The notes under the pieces: generated by a model
The model's database searches: none
The model's input: the letters and a program-made list of their open reading frames with translations, nothing else
What the model was told of the DNA's origin: nothing
Position numbers and translations under genes: made by a program
In this document: in pieces, positions 7,737-15,439 of the stretch
Layout of the letters: every line of letters begins with the position of its first letter
Numbering within the stretch: position 1 is the stretch's first letter
Assembly (NCBI GenBank): GCA_002839495.1
Contig: PGYD01000004.1
Coordinates: forward strand, 1-50,676
Source: Planctomycetes bacterium HGW-Planctomycetes-1
Lineage (GTDB): Bacteria > Planctomycetota > Phycisphaerae > Sedimentisphaerales > UBA12454
Direction: 5' to 3'
Length of the DNA: 50,676 bases

Positions 7737-9221
7737 TTATACTGCCAACTGCAATTCATCTTTCCGGTTATAACGGCGAATCTTGCTCCGCAAGGTTCGG
7801 TCGCTGATGCCTAATATCTTTGCGGCTTTTGTCTGGTTGCCGCCTGTATTGTCCAGCGTATCCAAAATCACTTGCCGTTCTACCTGTTCAAGGGGCATTC
7901 CCGACAGCTCGGACAATGATGTCTGGCCGTTACTGACTGACAGGGTATTTTCCTGCGAGCGAGGCTGCAGCTCGTCAAAGAGCCAGGAAACATCGGCTAA
8001 AGACAATTTTGAGCCTGTTCCGAGAATTAACGATGTCAGCACGACATTTCGCAATTGCCGAACATTGCCGGGCCAATGATATTTCGCGAAAATATTCATC
8101 ATCGCAGGGTCGAGCTCTGTTATTTGACGCTGAGCCTGCCGTACATAAAGATTTACAAAATGCCAAACAAGGTCGGGCAAATCTTCGCACCGCTGTCTCA
8201 GTGGTGCAATGACCAGCCTTACGCCGCACAGCCGATAGTAAAGGTCCTGACGAAATCTGCCTTCGGCGACTTCCGGCAGCAGGTCTTTATTGGTAGTGCT
8301 TATTATTCTAACATCGACTCGAACGGTCTCATTTCCGCCGACGCGTTCGAAATCCTGCTGTTCGAGCACTCTAAGCAGTTTCGCCTGAAATTTCAGAGGT
8401 GTTTCCGTAATCTCATCAAGGAGCAAAGTTCCGCCGTGAGCCATCTCGAACCGTCCTTTGCGCTGGGCATAAGCGCCGGTAAAAGCGCCCTTTTCGTGTC
8501 CGAAAAGTTCGCTTTCGAGCAGCGAATCTGTCAATGCGGCACAATTAACCCTTACATAAGGTCCCTGTGCTCTTCTGCTGTAACGATGAACAAGATACGA
8601 AATAAGCTCTTTGCCGGTTCCGCTTTCGCCGCCGATTAAAACCGGAGCAGAAGTGGGAGCTACTCTTTTGGCCAAGTTAACGGCTTGAGTTAATTTTGCA
8701 CTTTTCCCTACTATCGTGAAAAGGGACTGATTGCCGTCGTGGTCGAAACCGGCTGTTGAAACGCGGTGATTCGGCAGCAAACTATCCAGTAAATTTTCGA
8801 TTTTTTTACAGTCGAGCGGCTTAACAAAAAAACCGCCGCAGCCGAGATTGACGGCTTTTACGGCCGCGTCAAGCAACTGCTGCTGATTTTGAATCTGCTG
8901 ATTTTCGGTATCGCATACCATAATCACCGGCATCTCCGGTGAATTTACTTTAATCTCACGAATTAGCCGAAAATCGTCCTCGAATTGATTTATTCGGGTA
9001 ATATTAAATATAAGGGCATAATTATTCTCGTTGATTAAATCGACAATGCCTCTTTTGTTATCCACAACAGTTCCACTGACGCCTTTACGAGCCAAAATTT
9101 CGAGTATAAATCGGGTCGATTCCTTTTCATTGCCGATTACAAGTACATTCGCAGACGGGCCGCCGCAAATTTGTTCTTTTTTATGAATCGCGTCCAAATT
9201 GTCTATTACGTTTTTGTTCAC
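7737..9221 (-). CDS. Sigma-54-dependent activator with degenerate receiver (FleQ/FlrC-type)
   Basis: The 494-residue protein is an enhancer-binding ATPase for sigma-54 promoters. The receiver-like domain (about 24-148) lacks the phosphoacceptor: I-F-N73-I replaces the usual Asp, and the acidic pair is also missing, although Lys134 in V-K-P is kept. The AAA+ domain (about 168-400) has Walker A G-E-S-G-T-G-K (198-204), an intact GAFTGA loop (245-250) and Walker B G-T-L-L-L-D-E. A Fis-type helix-turn-helix is at about 460-487. It starts at GTG 9221 with an AAAGGA ribosome site slightly far upstream. It lies inside the flagellar run, which suggests it activates flagellar sigma-54 promoters without phosphorylation. 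Confidence 0.93.
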   Translation of the reverse strand: MNKNVIDNLDAIHKKEQICGGPSANVLVIGNEKESTRFILEILARKGVSGTVVDNKRGIVDLINENNYALIFNITRINQFEDDFRLIREIKVNSPEMPVIMVCDTENQQIQNQQQLLDAAVKAVNLGCGGFFVKPLDCKKIENLLDSLLPNHRVSTAGFDHDGNQSLFTIVGKSAKLTQAVNLAKRVAPTSAPVLIGGESGTGKELISYLVHRYSRRAQGPYVRVNCAALTDSLLESELFGHEKGAFTGAYAQRKGRFEMAHGGTLLLDEITETPLKFQAKLLRVLEQQDFERVGGNETVRVDVRIISTTNKDLLPEVAEGRFRQDLYYRLCGVRLVIAPLRQRCEDLPDLVWHFVNLYVRQAQRQITELDPAMMNIFAKYHWPGNVRQLRNVVLTSLILGTGSKLSLADVSWLFDELQPRSQENTLSVSNGQTSLSELSGMPLEQVERQVILDTLDNTGGNQTKAAKILGISDRTLRSKIRRYNRKDELQLAV

Positions 9222-9244
9222 TCTTTATACAATCCTTTCCAAAG

Positions 9245-10219
9245 CTAAAGGCTCGGAGTTTTATACTGTTCGAGCAGCACGTTAGGCTCGTCTTTAATAT
9301 ACCAATCGATTAAATTGACTTTCGCTTTGGCCGAATCCGTCCATAGCGAATTGGGATATCCCATAATCAATTGTTTATACATCTGCAGCGCAGCGGGCGG
9401 GTCGTCCTTTTGCAGACAATTGCCTATTTGAAATAAAATCCACGCTTTATCCTCGGAAATGCTATTGGCATCTGCCGACATCTGTTCCAGAGCATCCCTA
9501 TAACACTTTACAGCTTCTTTTAGTTGGCCGCCTCTGAATAAAACCTCGGCCAGTTCGAGAGGACTTCTTATCTGTTGGGACTGCAGGGAAACCTGTTCAA
9601 ACAATTCTATAGTCTTTCTCGTTATTTGTTTTTTCGGCAGGGGTTTTTCATCCTGCTGTCCCCTGTCGAGCAATTCCTGCGGTGTGATTGCCGATTTCTC
9701 GTATTCGGTTCTTTGCAGCAAGTTTTGACTGGACAAAGACTCTTCCGGTTTGTCCTTTTCAGTCGGCTCTACAACAATAACAGGCGGCGAGACCTGCTGA
9801 TGCGATCTGAATTCGACAGAATTGATTTGCTGAATCAATTCCTGAAGCTCATCCCTGTCATTAGCAGATTTGTCATCCCTGATAAGGCTGACTCCGGCCT
9901 GCCATAATTGACGAATCGCGGCCGATGCAGTACCAACGGCTGAGCCTAAATCAGGTGATTTTGCAGCACTGCCATCGGCAGCCAAATTTGCGACTATATT
10001 GCTGATAAGCTCTTTCTGCCCCCCAACTAATGAACGTTTGTCGAACCGGATATCCGCTATATTTACGTCTTCTAAATCCTTCAGTAAAGACATTTCGAGA
10101 ATATCCATCGGGTCGGTATCTGCCGATGCAATCCCTGCATATACGAAAGAGGTAAACATACAAATAACCAAACCCCAAATCAGGCCGTCGTTTAACTGTC
10201 TCGAAATTTTATTTTTCAT
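9245..10219 (-). CDS. Exported TPR-like protein of unknown function
   Basis: The product is 324 residues if it starts at ATG 10219, just after the upstream stop; another in-frame ATG at 10231 overlaps that stop. It begins with a hydrophobic segment and a plausible signal peptidase site (A-S-A-D, about residues 32-33), followed by a long polar region. The C-terminal part (about 220-310) contains TPR-like helix pairs such as A-E-V-L-F-R-G-G-Q-L-K-E-A and Q-I-G-N-C-L-Q-K-D-D-P-P-A-A-L-Q-M-Y, resembling BamD/YbgF-type repeats. It follows the 858-residue TPR gene with no gap, so the two are probably partners. The function is unknown. Confidence 0.65.
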   Translation of the reverse strand: MKNKISRQLNDGLIWGLVICMFTSFVYAGIASADTDPMDILEMSLLKDLEDVNIADIRFDKRSLVGGQKELISNIVANLAADGSAAKSPDLGSAVGTASAAIRQLWQAGVSLIRDDKSANDRDELQELIQQINSVEFRSHQQVSPPVIVVEPTEKDKPEESLSSQNLLQRTEYEKSAITPQELLDRGQQDEKPLPKKQITRKTIELFEQVSLQSQQIRSPLELAEVLFRGGQLKEAVKCYRDALEQMSADANSISEDKAWILFQIGNCLQKDDPPAALQMYKQLIMGYPNSLWTDSAKAKVNLIDWYIKDEPNVLLEQYKTPSL

Positions 10220-10221
10220 CG

Positions 10222-12798
10222 CTATTTCCATTGTCCTAAAAGGGCCAATACCGCTTTGTCATAATTTTTCTTTTGGTTATAGGCCGCAGCCAAAAGTTCC
10301 AGCGTTTTTTGTTTTATTTGTTCCGGCGGCTGTAAATCCAAAAGCTGCATACATATAGACACGGTTTGCGAACTCCGTTCGAGCGTCAGGCAAACATCTG
10401 CCAGCCTGACCGTTGCCTCATACATCAAAGGTCCGGGCTTGGCCTGTGTAAGAATTTCGGTAAGCTTTCTGTATGCGAACTCTAAATCTCCTTTTTCGAT
10501 ATAGCATTCACACAGTTGGAACTCTATTTCCGCTTTTAGTTGCGAATCTATAATATATTCAGCTCTATCGCCGAGTATCGCAATAGCTTTATCCGTCAAA
10601 CCCATCGTTCTGAGTACCCTGCTTTTGAGCAGCAGTATCTCGACAGATTCTTTCCGGGATAATGTCAGCGATTCAGCGTTTTCCAATAAATTAAGGGCCT
10701 GTACGAGATAGCCCTGCTGCATATATATCTCGACCGAGGCGGGAATATGCTCGATAAACTCCTCTTTGCTTAATCGCGACGGCACACCCGCAAAGGCATA
10801 CTGAAAAGCGTTATACGACGCTTCCGGATTTTCCAAAGCAGCATAAATTTTGCCCAATAGCAGATAAGCCGAATATAAGTCTTTATTCTGACGGTCATTT
10901 GTCTGTCCGATACATTGAGACAGCCACTTTTCTGCCGATACGTAGTCTCCCAAACGATAGGAACATTCTCCTGCTCCGAGAGCGGCGGCAAGTTTCGATT
11001 TTTCAGACAGACCAAGATTATAAACCCTGCTGTAGAGCCTTAGAGCTTCGTTCGTCAGATTCGCTTTAGCGGCGGTATCCGCATAAGACAGATAAGCTTC
11101 ATTTGCGACTTTCGTATCGGGAAATTGCTCGATAAGCTGTTTCAAATCATTATAACCGCCGGCATAGTCCCGCAGATTATTTTTTACTTTGCTCGAATTC
11201 AGCAGAGCATACGGCGCCAACGGTGATTTTATAAATTGATTAGCTATCAATTTGTATTCCGCCATCGACTCGGTGGGCTGATTTTTAGATGCGTATAACA
11301 GTCCCAAAGCAAAATGGACATTCGCAAGACGACTATCCTGAGGAAATTTAAGCAAAAATTCCTGCCACAGTGAAACCGCCTGATTACTTAGGATAAAGAT
11401 ATGTTCGGAAACATAAGAGTATTTAGAGGGATTTAAAATATTTAATACGTTTTTGTCGTCCATTTGCGCCAGCAGACCCGCACAGCCGGCCGCTACTGCT
11501 GTAAATTGCTGTTTCGTCGCCGATAAAAGATTCAAATAAACAAGCTGTTTGCGAATTCCATCTTCATTTGCATAAGATTCCCAATACATATCAATACCCG
11601 CATTGGCGGCAAATCTATTCAGCAGCTCTTCTATCGACGCACCGCTGCAGATAATATCATAGCGTGCCTGCTCGCCTTGATGCTCAAATCGCTGAATTTG
11701 AGGACTGAGAGCGGCAAGGCTTAATTGCTGCGAGCCCGAATTCAGGAAAGTTCGCAGGCTTGTTTCATCAAGATTGGCAAAAAGTTCGTCTGCCCGGCTG
11801 AAATCGCCCCACAAATCTTCGGGAGTATCTTTGTCGGCATCACAAAGCGACAAAACTTCTCTTGTCAGCGCCTCGGCGGCAAGAAAATAACAATCACGTT
11901 TTATTGACGCCGACCAGTTTTCGTCAAAATCTACCGCATCAATCAGAGCTATAGCCTGATAAGCCTTGGCTCGTGCGTTTAAATACTGTTTCTTTCGTAT
12001 TTCGAGTAAACCGTAATTATAGCCTGCAACTACTCTTACAGCAGGAGAGCCGCTGTTCAAGACGCCTCTGATTATGTTCGCCGCCTCGTCATAATCGGCG
12101 ATTTTTACAAGACACAAGGCCTTCTGTAATTGAAATAAATCCCTCATCGCGTCTTCGCTTTGAGTCATCGGCAGGCTTTTATACAATCTGTCATAAGCAT
12201 TTACAGCCTCGGCATAGTCGCCCTTGAGATATAAGGCTTGCCCAGCCTGCAATGATATTGGCTGTATGGAATCAATTTCAGGCGCGGGCTGTGATTTGCT
12301 GACTTGCTGTACTGCTGCTGCGGGGGGCGTTTCAGCAACAGGCCGGGCGGAATATACTGTTTGGCCGGCAGAGTCGGACGGCTCATCGGAAACAGGCATA
12401 AATGTAAATAATTCATACAGCAATACACAAGCTGTTAGAAAGATAGCAGCGGCAAGAATTTTCTGGGTAATGGAAAATCGGCTGACTCTCGCCGGCGCTG
12501 TAAACGGACGCTCTAAATTAGGAGATTGCGGCTGGACAGGAGTATGGGTATCTTCGAGGGATTTATAAAGACTTTCATTTCCGGCAAAAAGCTCCTGAGT
12601 TGATAATTGCTGATGAACAGGACCTGTGAATATTTCGTTATTGGGCATTGATTCTGCGGAATGGGTCGGCTGAGAACCAGACTGCCCTGCCTGAGATTCT
12701 GTATGTTTTCTCGTCATAGCAACACGAATGCCTTTGAGTCTTTCGTGCCACATACGACCCAGATGCCCTAAATCATTTTTTTTGTTCTCTTCTGTCAT
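10222..12798 (-). CDS. Large membrane-anchored TPR protein, first gene of a sigma-54 operon
   Basis: The 858-residue protein has a basic, polar cytoplasmic region (1-107), one membrane helix at about 111-131, a short linker and then about 650 residues of TPR-like helix pairs (for example A-L-Y-L-K-G-D-Y-A-E-A-V-N-A-Y-D-R-L-Y). The repeats therefore probably lie in the periplasm. It is the first gene after a very good sigma-54 promoter (12873-12888), and the switch, export and fliA genes follow. TPR scaffolds often assemble or stabilise large complexes, so a basal-body or motor scaffold is a reasonable guess, but I do not recognise a named flagellar family. Confidence 0.7.
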   Translation of the reverse strand: MTEENKKNDLGHLGRMWHERLKGIRVAMTRKHTESQAGQSGSQPTHSAESMPNNEIFTGPVHQQLSTQELFAGNESLYKSLEDTHTPVQPQSPNLERPFTAPARVSRFSITQKILAAAIFLTACVLLYELFTFMPVSDEPSDSAGQTVYSARPVAETPPAAAVQQVSKSQPAPEIDSIQPISLQAGQALYLKGDYAEAVNAYDRLYKSLPMTQSEDAMRDLFQLQKALCLVKIADYDEAANIIRGVLNSGSPAVRVVAGYNYGLLEIRKKQYLNARAKAYQAIALIDAVDFDENWSASIKRDCYFLAAEALTREVLSLCDADKDTPEDLWGDFSRADELFANLDETSLRTFLNSGSQQLSLAALSPQIQRFEHQGEQARYDIICSGASIEELLNRFAANAGIDMYWESYANEDGIRKQLVYLNLLSATKQQFTAVAAGCAGLLAQMDDKNVLNILNPSKYSYVSEHIFILSNQAVSLWQEFLLKFPQDSRLANVHFALGLLYASKNQPTESMAEYKLIANQFIKSPLAPYALLNSSKVKNNLRDYAGGYNDLKQLIEQFPDTKVANEAYLSYADTAAKANLTNEALRLYSRVYNLGLSEKSKLAAALGAGECSYRLGDYVSAEKWLSQCIGQTNDRQNKDLYSAYLLLGKIYAALENPEASYNAFQYAFAGVPSRLSKEEFIEHIPASVEIYMQQGYLVQALNLLENAESLTLSRKESVEILLLKSRVLRTMGLTDKAIAILGDRAEYIIDSQLKAEIEFQLCECYIEKGDLEFAYRKLTEILTQAKPGPLMYEATVRLADVCLTLERSSQTVSICMQLLDLQPPEQIKQKTLELLAAAYNQKKNYDKAVLALLGQWK

Positions 12799-12872
12799 AG
12801 CGTCCGACTTCTGTTCAAATGCGGCATCTGCCTGCCCTGGCAGCGCGCATCACAGAACTTTTTTATACTTAC

Positions 12873-12888
12873 AGCAATACCTGTGCCA
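12873..12888 (-). promoter_or_regulatory. Sigma-54 promoter of the TPR/fliL/fliM/flhA/fliA run
   Basis: On the minus strand the sequence is TGGCACAGGTATTGCT. It has the invariant GG and GC with 10 bases between them and matches the TGGCAC-N5-TTGCT consensus throughout. The predicted start is 12862, giving a 64-base leader before the ATG at 12798. Confidence 0.85.
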
Positions 12889-12936
12889 GATTCGTCTAAA
12901 GACGCTTTGACGGGAAGTTTTATGCGTTTTTAGCCC

Positions 12937-12952
12937 AAAAAACGCTGTTTTT
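12937..12952 (-). promoter_or_regulatory. Candidate activator-binding site at about -82
   Basis: The plus-strand sequence is AAAAAACGCTGTTTTT, an A-run and T-run flanking a GC-containing centre (near dyad). Its centre is about 82 bases upstream of the predicted sigma-54 start. Similar sites occur at about -83 of flgB and -62 of fliO. This is an inference from position and similarity. Confidence 0.4.
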
Positions 12953-13075
12953 GTTATAAAATCAGCTTTTTTAAGCAGTTAGGAAGTGTTAGAATTTTAT
13001 ACGAACCGGCAAGTTTTCTGACAGAAATTATTTGATATTCGATGTGAAATATTTCGCGCTTCAGTTCGCTGCCGG

Positions 13076-14485
13076 TTATGAAACCGCAGCGCTTTGGCAT
13101 TGTGATGATTCTGAAACTTCGTCCTGCAGGTCATCGCCGTTTTCGAGACTATGCTGTTTTACCTTGGCGTAAAGAGTCGCCCTGCTTATGCCGAGCAGGT
13201 CGGCGGCTTTTGTCTTTTGCCCATTGGTCTCCTGCAATGCACGTGCAATCAACTGACGTTCGGCTTTTGCCAGAGAGAAGTCCTTTATCTTTTCGGATTC
13301 CTTGCCGCCTGCCGAACGGGCAACATTGGCCGAATCAATCACAATACTGCTTAAGCCGATTTTTTCTGTGCTTTCGAGCAATACCGCCCTTTCCATAATG
13401 TTGCGAAGTTCCCGCACATTGCCGGGCCAATTATGCTCCATTAAAGCGTCAACGGCCAGTTTAGTTATCGAAGTTATCTTTTCCGCCTTTTGCGGACAGA
13501 CGGTCGATGTATTTTTGAAGAATTCTGCCAAAAGCGGGATGTCATCCCTTCGATGAAGCGACCGAAGAGGGGCAATAGTAATCGGGCATATATCCAGCCG
13601 ATAGAAAAGGTCGGCTCGAAAACGTTTTGCCTGCACCTCGCCTGAAAGATTACGATTGCTGGAGGCAATTATCGTTGCTTTACAGGATATTTCTTCCGTG
13701 CCGCCTACCTTTCGGAACGTTTTTTCCTGAAGAACACGCAGCAGCTTTGCCTGCAGGTCCATCGGCATTTCGCTTATTTCATCGAGAAAGATTGTGCCTG
13801 CCCCTGCCAGCTCTATGAGTCCTGTTTTTTCCCGCTCGGCACTGGTAAAAGAGCCCTTGACGTGCCCAAAAAGCTCGCTTTCGAGCAGATTTGCGGTCAT
13901 CGCGGCACAATTAACAGCTATAAAAGGCTCGTTCGGATGACGCAGGTTATGAACCGCCTTGGCCGCAAGTTCTTTGCCCGTACCGGTTTCGCCGATTATT
14001 AAGACCGGATTGCATTGGCTCTCGGCCACAAGCCTAATCATTTTTAGCGTCTCTAACATCGCTTTGCTGCGGCCGACCATAGAAACAGAAGCGGCAAGGT
14101 CATCGACAAAAAAACCTTTTGCGCTTTTTTCCGAGTTATTTTTTATAGCGTTTGCGATTTCGGTCAGTTTGCGATAATCCTGTTTGCCCTGCAAATAATA
14201 ATGGGCGCCTGCATCTGTAAACTGCTTGCCGGAATATTTCCCTGCCTCATCACCGCCAATCACTACAATTTGAGGACTTGTTTTTTTGTCGGAAGAGGCA
14301 AGAAATTTTCTAATATCGGCAGGGTTAAACCGGTGGTCAAAAATGATTAAGTCAGAATTCTCTCTATTGGTAATATCTAATGCTTCTTTAATATCGTCAG
14401 CCGCAAATACTTCCCGGCCGACCTGTCGTACCAACTGATGGATATCCGATTCTCTGCTGACTGTAACAACGTTGTGTAATATCAT
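13076..14485 (-). CDS. Second sigma-54-type activator with altered GAFTGA loop
   Basis: I place the start at ATG 14485 (469 residues). The frame could extend to a TTG at 14530, but that would leave almost no leader from the best promoter. The receiver-like domain (1-115) keeps Asp50 (I-I-F-D) but lacks the acidic pair and the conserved Thr/Ser. The AAA+ domain (about 135-370) has Walker A G-E-T-G-T-G-K (165-171) and Walker B T-I-F-L-D-E. The sigma-54 contact loop reads G-S-F-T-S-A (211-216) where GAFTGA is usual. A Fis-type helix-turn-helix (about 425-450) follows. It is transcribed alone, divergently from the hook operon, so it is a candidate master regulator or a modulator of the other activator. 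Confidence 0.9.
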   Translation of the reverse strand: MILHNVVTVSRESDIHQLVRQVGREVFAADDIKEALDITNRENSDLIIFDHRFNPADIRKFLASSDKKTSPQIVVIGGDEAGKYSGKQFTDAGAHYYLQGKQDYRKLTEIANAIKNNSEKSAKGFFVDDLAASVSMVGRSKAMLETLKMIRLVAESQCNPVLIIGETGTGKELAAKAVHNLRHPNEPFIAVNCAAMTANLLESELFGHVKGSFTSAEREKTGLIELAGAGTIFLDEISEMPMDLQAKLLRVLQEKTFRKVGGTEEISCKATIIASSNRNLSGEVQAKRFRADLFYRLDICPITIAPLRSLHRRDDIPLLAEFFKNTSTVCPQKAEKITSITKLAVDALMEHNWPGNVRELRNIMERAVLLESTEKIGLSSIVIDSANVARSAGGKESEKIKDFSLAKAERQLIARALQETNGQKTKAADLLGISRATLYAKVKQHSLENGDDLQDEVSESSQCQSAAVS

Positions 14486-14538
14486 TAATTGTTTATCCGC
14501 GTTTTTGTAATTATTTTTACTGTAAGACAATTTCTCGT

Positions 14539-14567
14539 CAATAATTACATCAATCGGCGAATGTCAA
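14539..14567 (-). promoter_or_regulatory. Sigma-70-like promoter of the second activator gene
   Basis: On the minus strand TTGACA (14567-14562) is followed after 17 bases by TTATTG (14544-14539). The -35 is perfect and the -10 is weak. The predicted start is near 14532, giving a leader of about 47 bases to the ATG at 14485. This also argues against the TTG start at 14530. Confidence 0.4.
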
Positions 14568-14583
14568 AAATATCTTTAATAAT

Positions 14584-14726
14584 TTTATAGGACGGGCCAA
14601 TAATATCGTGTGTTTATTTTCTCCAGTACGATTTTATACTGCCCTGAAGTTTATAGGACGTTTCAATAGAAGCAGAATAAACATCTGATATTTATTTTTT
14701 ATAGGACTTATATTTTTTATAGGACG
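14584..14726 (+). repeat. Four direct copies of TTTATAGGAC(G)
   Basis: Copies lie at 14584-14594, 14650-14660, 14698-14707 and 14716-14726, all in the same orientation. Three of the four continue with G. The spacings are 66, 48 and 18 bases. The copies lie upstream of the activator gene and between it and flgD. I saw no other copy in the window. They may be operators, or they may be remains of a repeat element. Confidence 0.75.
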
Positions 14727-14850
14727 TTCTGCTCTGCTCTGCCGCTTTCAATACCGCCGCGGTAAAATTTTCCGCAATTTTGGAAATTTTGTTCATTAAG
14801 ACGACATTTAATCGAACCAATCTGAAAAAACAGCAGGTCTATCGTTTTTC

Positions 14851-14877
14851 TTAACTTGTTATTTAAGAATAAGTTAA
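14851..14877. repeat. Inverted repeat TTAACTT-N13-AAGTTAA upstream of flgD
   Basis: Two perfect 7-base arms flank 13 bases. The centre is about 70 bases upstream of the predicted flgD start. It could be a binding site for a dimeric regulator. There is no run of T to make it a terminator. Confidence 0.45.
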
Positions 14878-14907
14878 CCATGCTTTTTGCGGTGCAATGT
14901 TTTAATA

Positions 14908-14923
14908 TGGCACGGTAATTGCT
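14908..14923 (+). promoter_or_regulatory. Sigma-54 promoter of the hook operon (flgD to fliD)
   Basis: TGGCACGGTAATTGCT matches the TGGCACG-N4-TTGCT consensus at every fixed position, with 10 bases between GG and GC. The predicted start is 14934, 53 bases before the flgD ATG. Confidence 0.9.
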
Positions 14924-14986
14924 TGTCTTTGAACTGTACTGTTGTGAGCAGTACTCTTTTAAAATTTTTTGAAAAGGCAAAAAATT

Positions 14987-15403
14987 ATGGCCGCATCAAC
15001 AATAACATCAGCAAGTCAAATCCAAATGGATTATATGAAATTGCTTGTTACTCAGCTGCAAAATCAAAATCCGCTTGAGCCTATGGATAATGACCAGATG
15101 GCCTCTCAACTGGCACAGTTTTCATCGCTTCAGCAGTTGGAATCGATGAACACAAGTTTTTCAAAAGTACTTGCAATTACTAACCGCAACTATGCCAATT
15201 CGCTTCTGGACAAAAACGTTACTTTCTACACAGAAGACGCATCGACCGGAGAATATATACAGAAAGTCGGCACAGTTACTTCGGTCTTTTATGATTCGAA
15301 GACGGGACAAACACTTTTAGGGATAACAGCCGGCCAGGGCGAAGAAGCAGAAGAATATACTCTCGGCTTAGGGGCTGTAGTATTAACGGAAAACCAGAAA
15401 TAA
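14987..15403 (+). CDS. flgD: Flagellar hook-capping protein FlgD (short form)
   Basis: The 138-residue protein guides hook subunit assembly and is discarded later. The conserved FlgD segment fills about residues 10-60 (Y-M-K-L-L-V-T-Q-L-Q-N-Q-N-P-L-E-P-M-D-N). The rest is a small Tudor-like beta region ending Y-T-L-G-L-G-A-V-V. The inserted Ig-like domain of larger FlgD proteins is missing, as in other short forms. I chose the ATG at 14987 because GAAAAGG lies 9 bases ahead of it; an upstream TTG in frame (14969) has no ribosome site. It is the first gene of the operon. Confidence 0.93.
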   Translation: MAASTITSASQIQMDYMKLLVTQLQNQNPLEPMDNDQMASQLAQFSSLQQLESMNTSFSKVLAITNRNYANSLLDKNVTFYTEDASTGEYIQKVGTVTSVFYDSKTGQTLLGITAGQGEEAEEYTLGLGAVVLTENQK

Positions 15404-15439
15404 TAATTTGTTAAAAATTTTCTTTAAGGAGAAATAAAA

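Larger units (their letters stand above)
12799..13075. other. Intergenic region with sigma-54 promoter and upstream sites
   Basis: This 277-base gap holds the promoter of the TPR-fliL-fliM-flhA run (12873-12888) and the AT-flanked candidate activator site (12937-12952). An 8-base inverted repeat AACCGGCA/TGCCGGTT with distant arms (13004-13011 and 13070-13077) touches the 3' end of the downstream-facing activator gene. With about 58 bases between its arms, I do not call it a terminator. No gene is seen. Confidence 0.5.
14486..14986. other. Divergent control region between activator gene and flgD
   Basis: This 500-base stretch contains a sigma-70-like promoter for the activator gene (14539-14567), four direct copies of TTTATAGGAC (14584-14726), an inverted repeat TTAACTT/AAGTTAA (14851-14877) and the flgD sigma-54 promoter (14908-14923). 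An imperfect AAATTTTCC/GGAAATTTT repeat lies around 14765-14790, and an AAAAACAGC half-site near 14826 resembles the complement of the AT-flanked motif. An 87-residue minus-strand frame crosses the flgD promoter and is not believed to be a gene. Confidence 0.6.

Noticed and set aside
13004-13077. AACCGGCA/TGCCGGTT inverted repeat as a terminator
   Set aside because: The arms are 58 bases apart and there is no T-run.
14717-14980. 87-residue minus-strand frame
   Set aside because: It covers the flgD sigma-54 promoter and has no family-like content.
14969-14986. Six-residue N-terminal extension of FlgD from TTG
   Set aside because: The ATG at 14987 has a ribosome site 9 bases ahead and matches the usual start of the protein.
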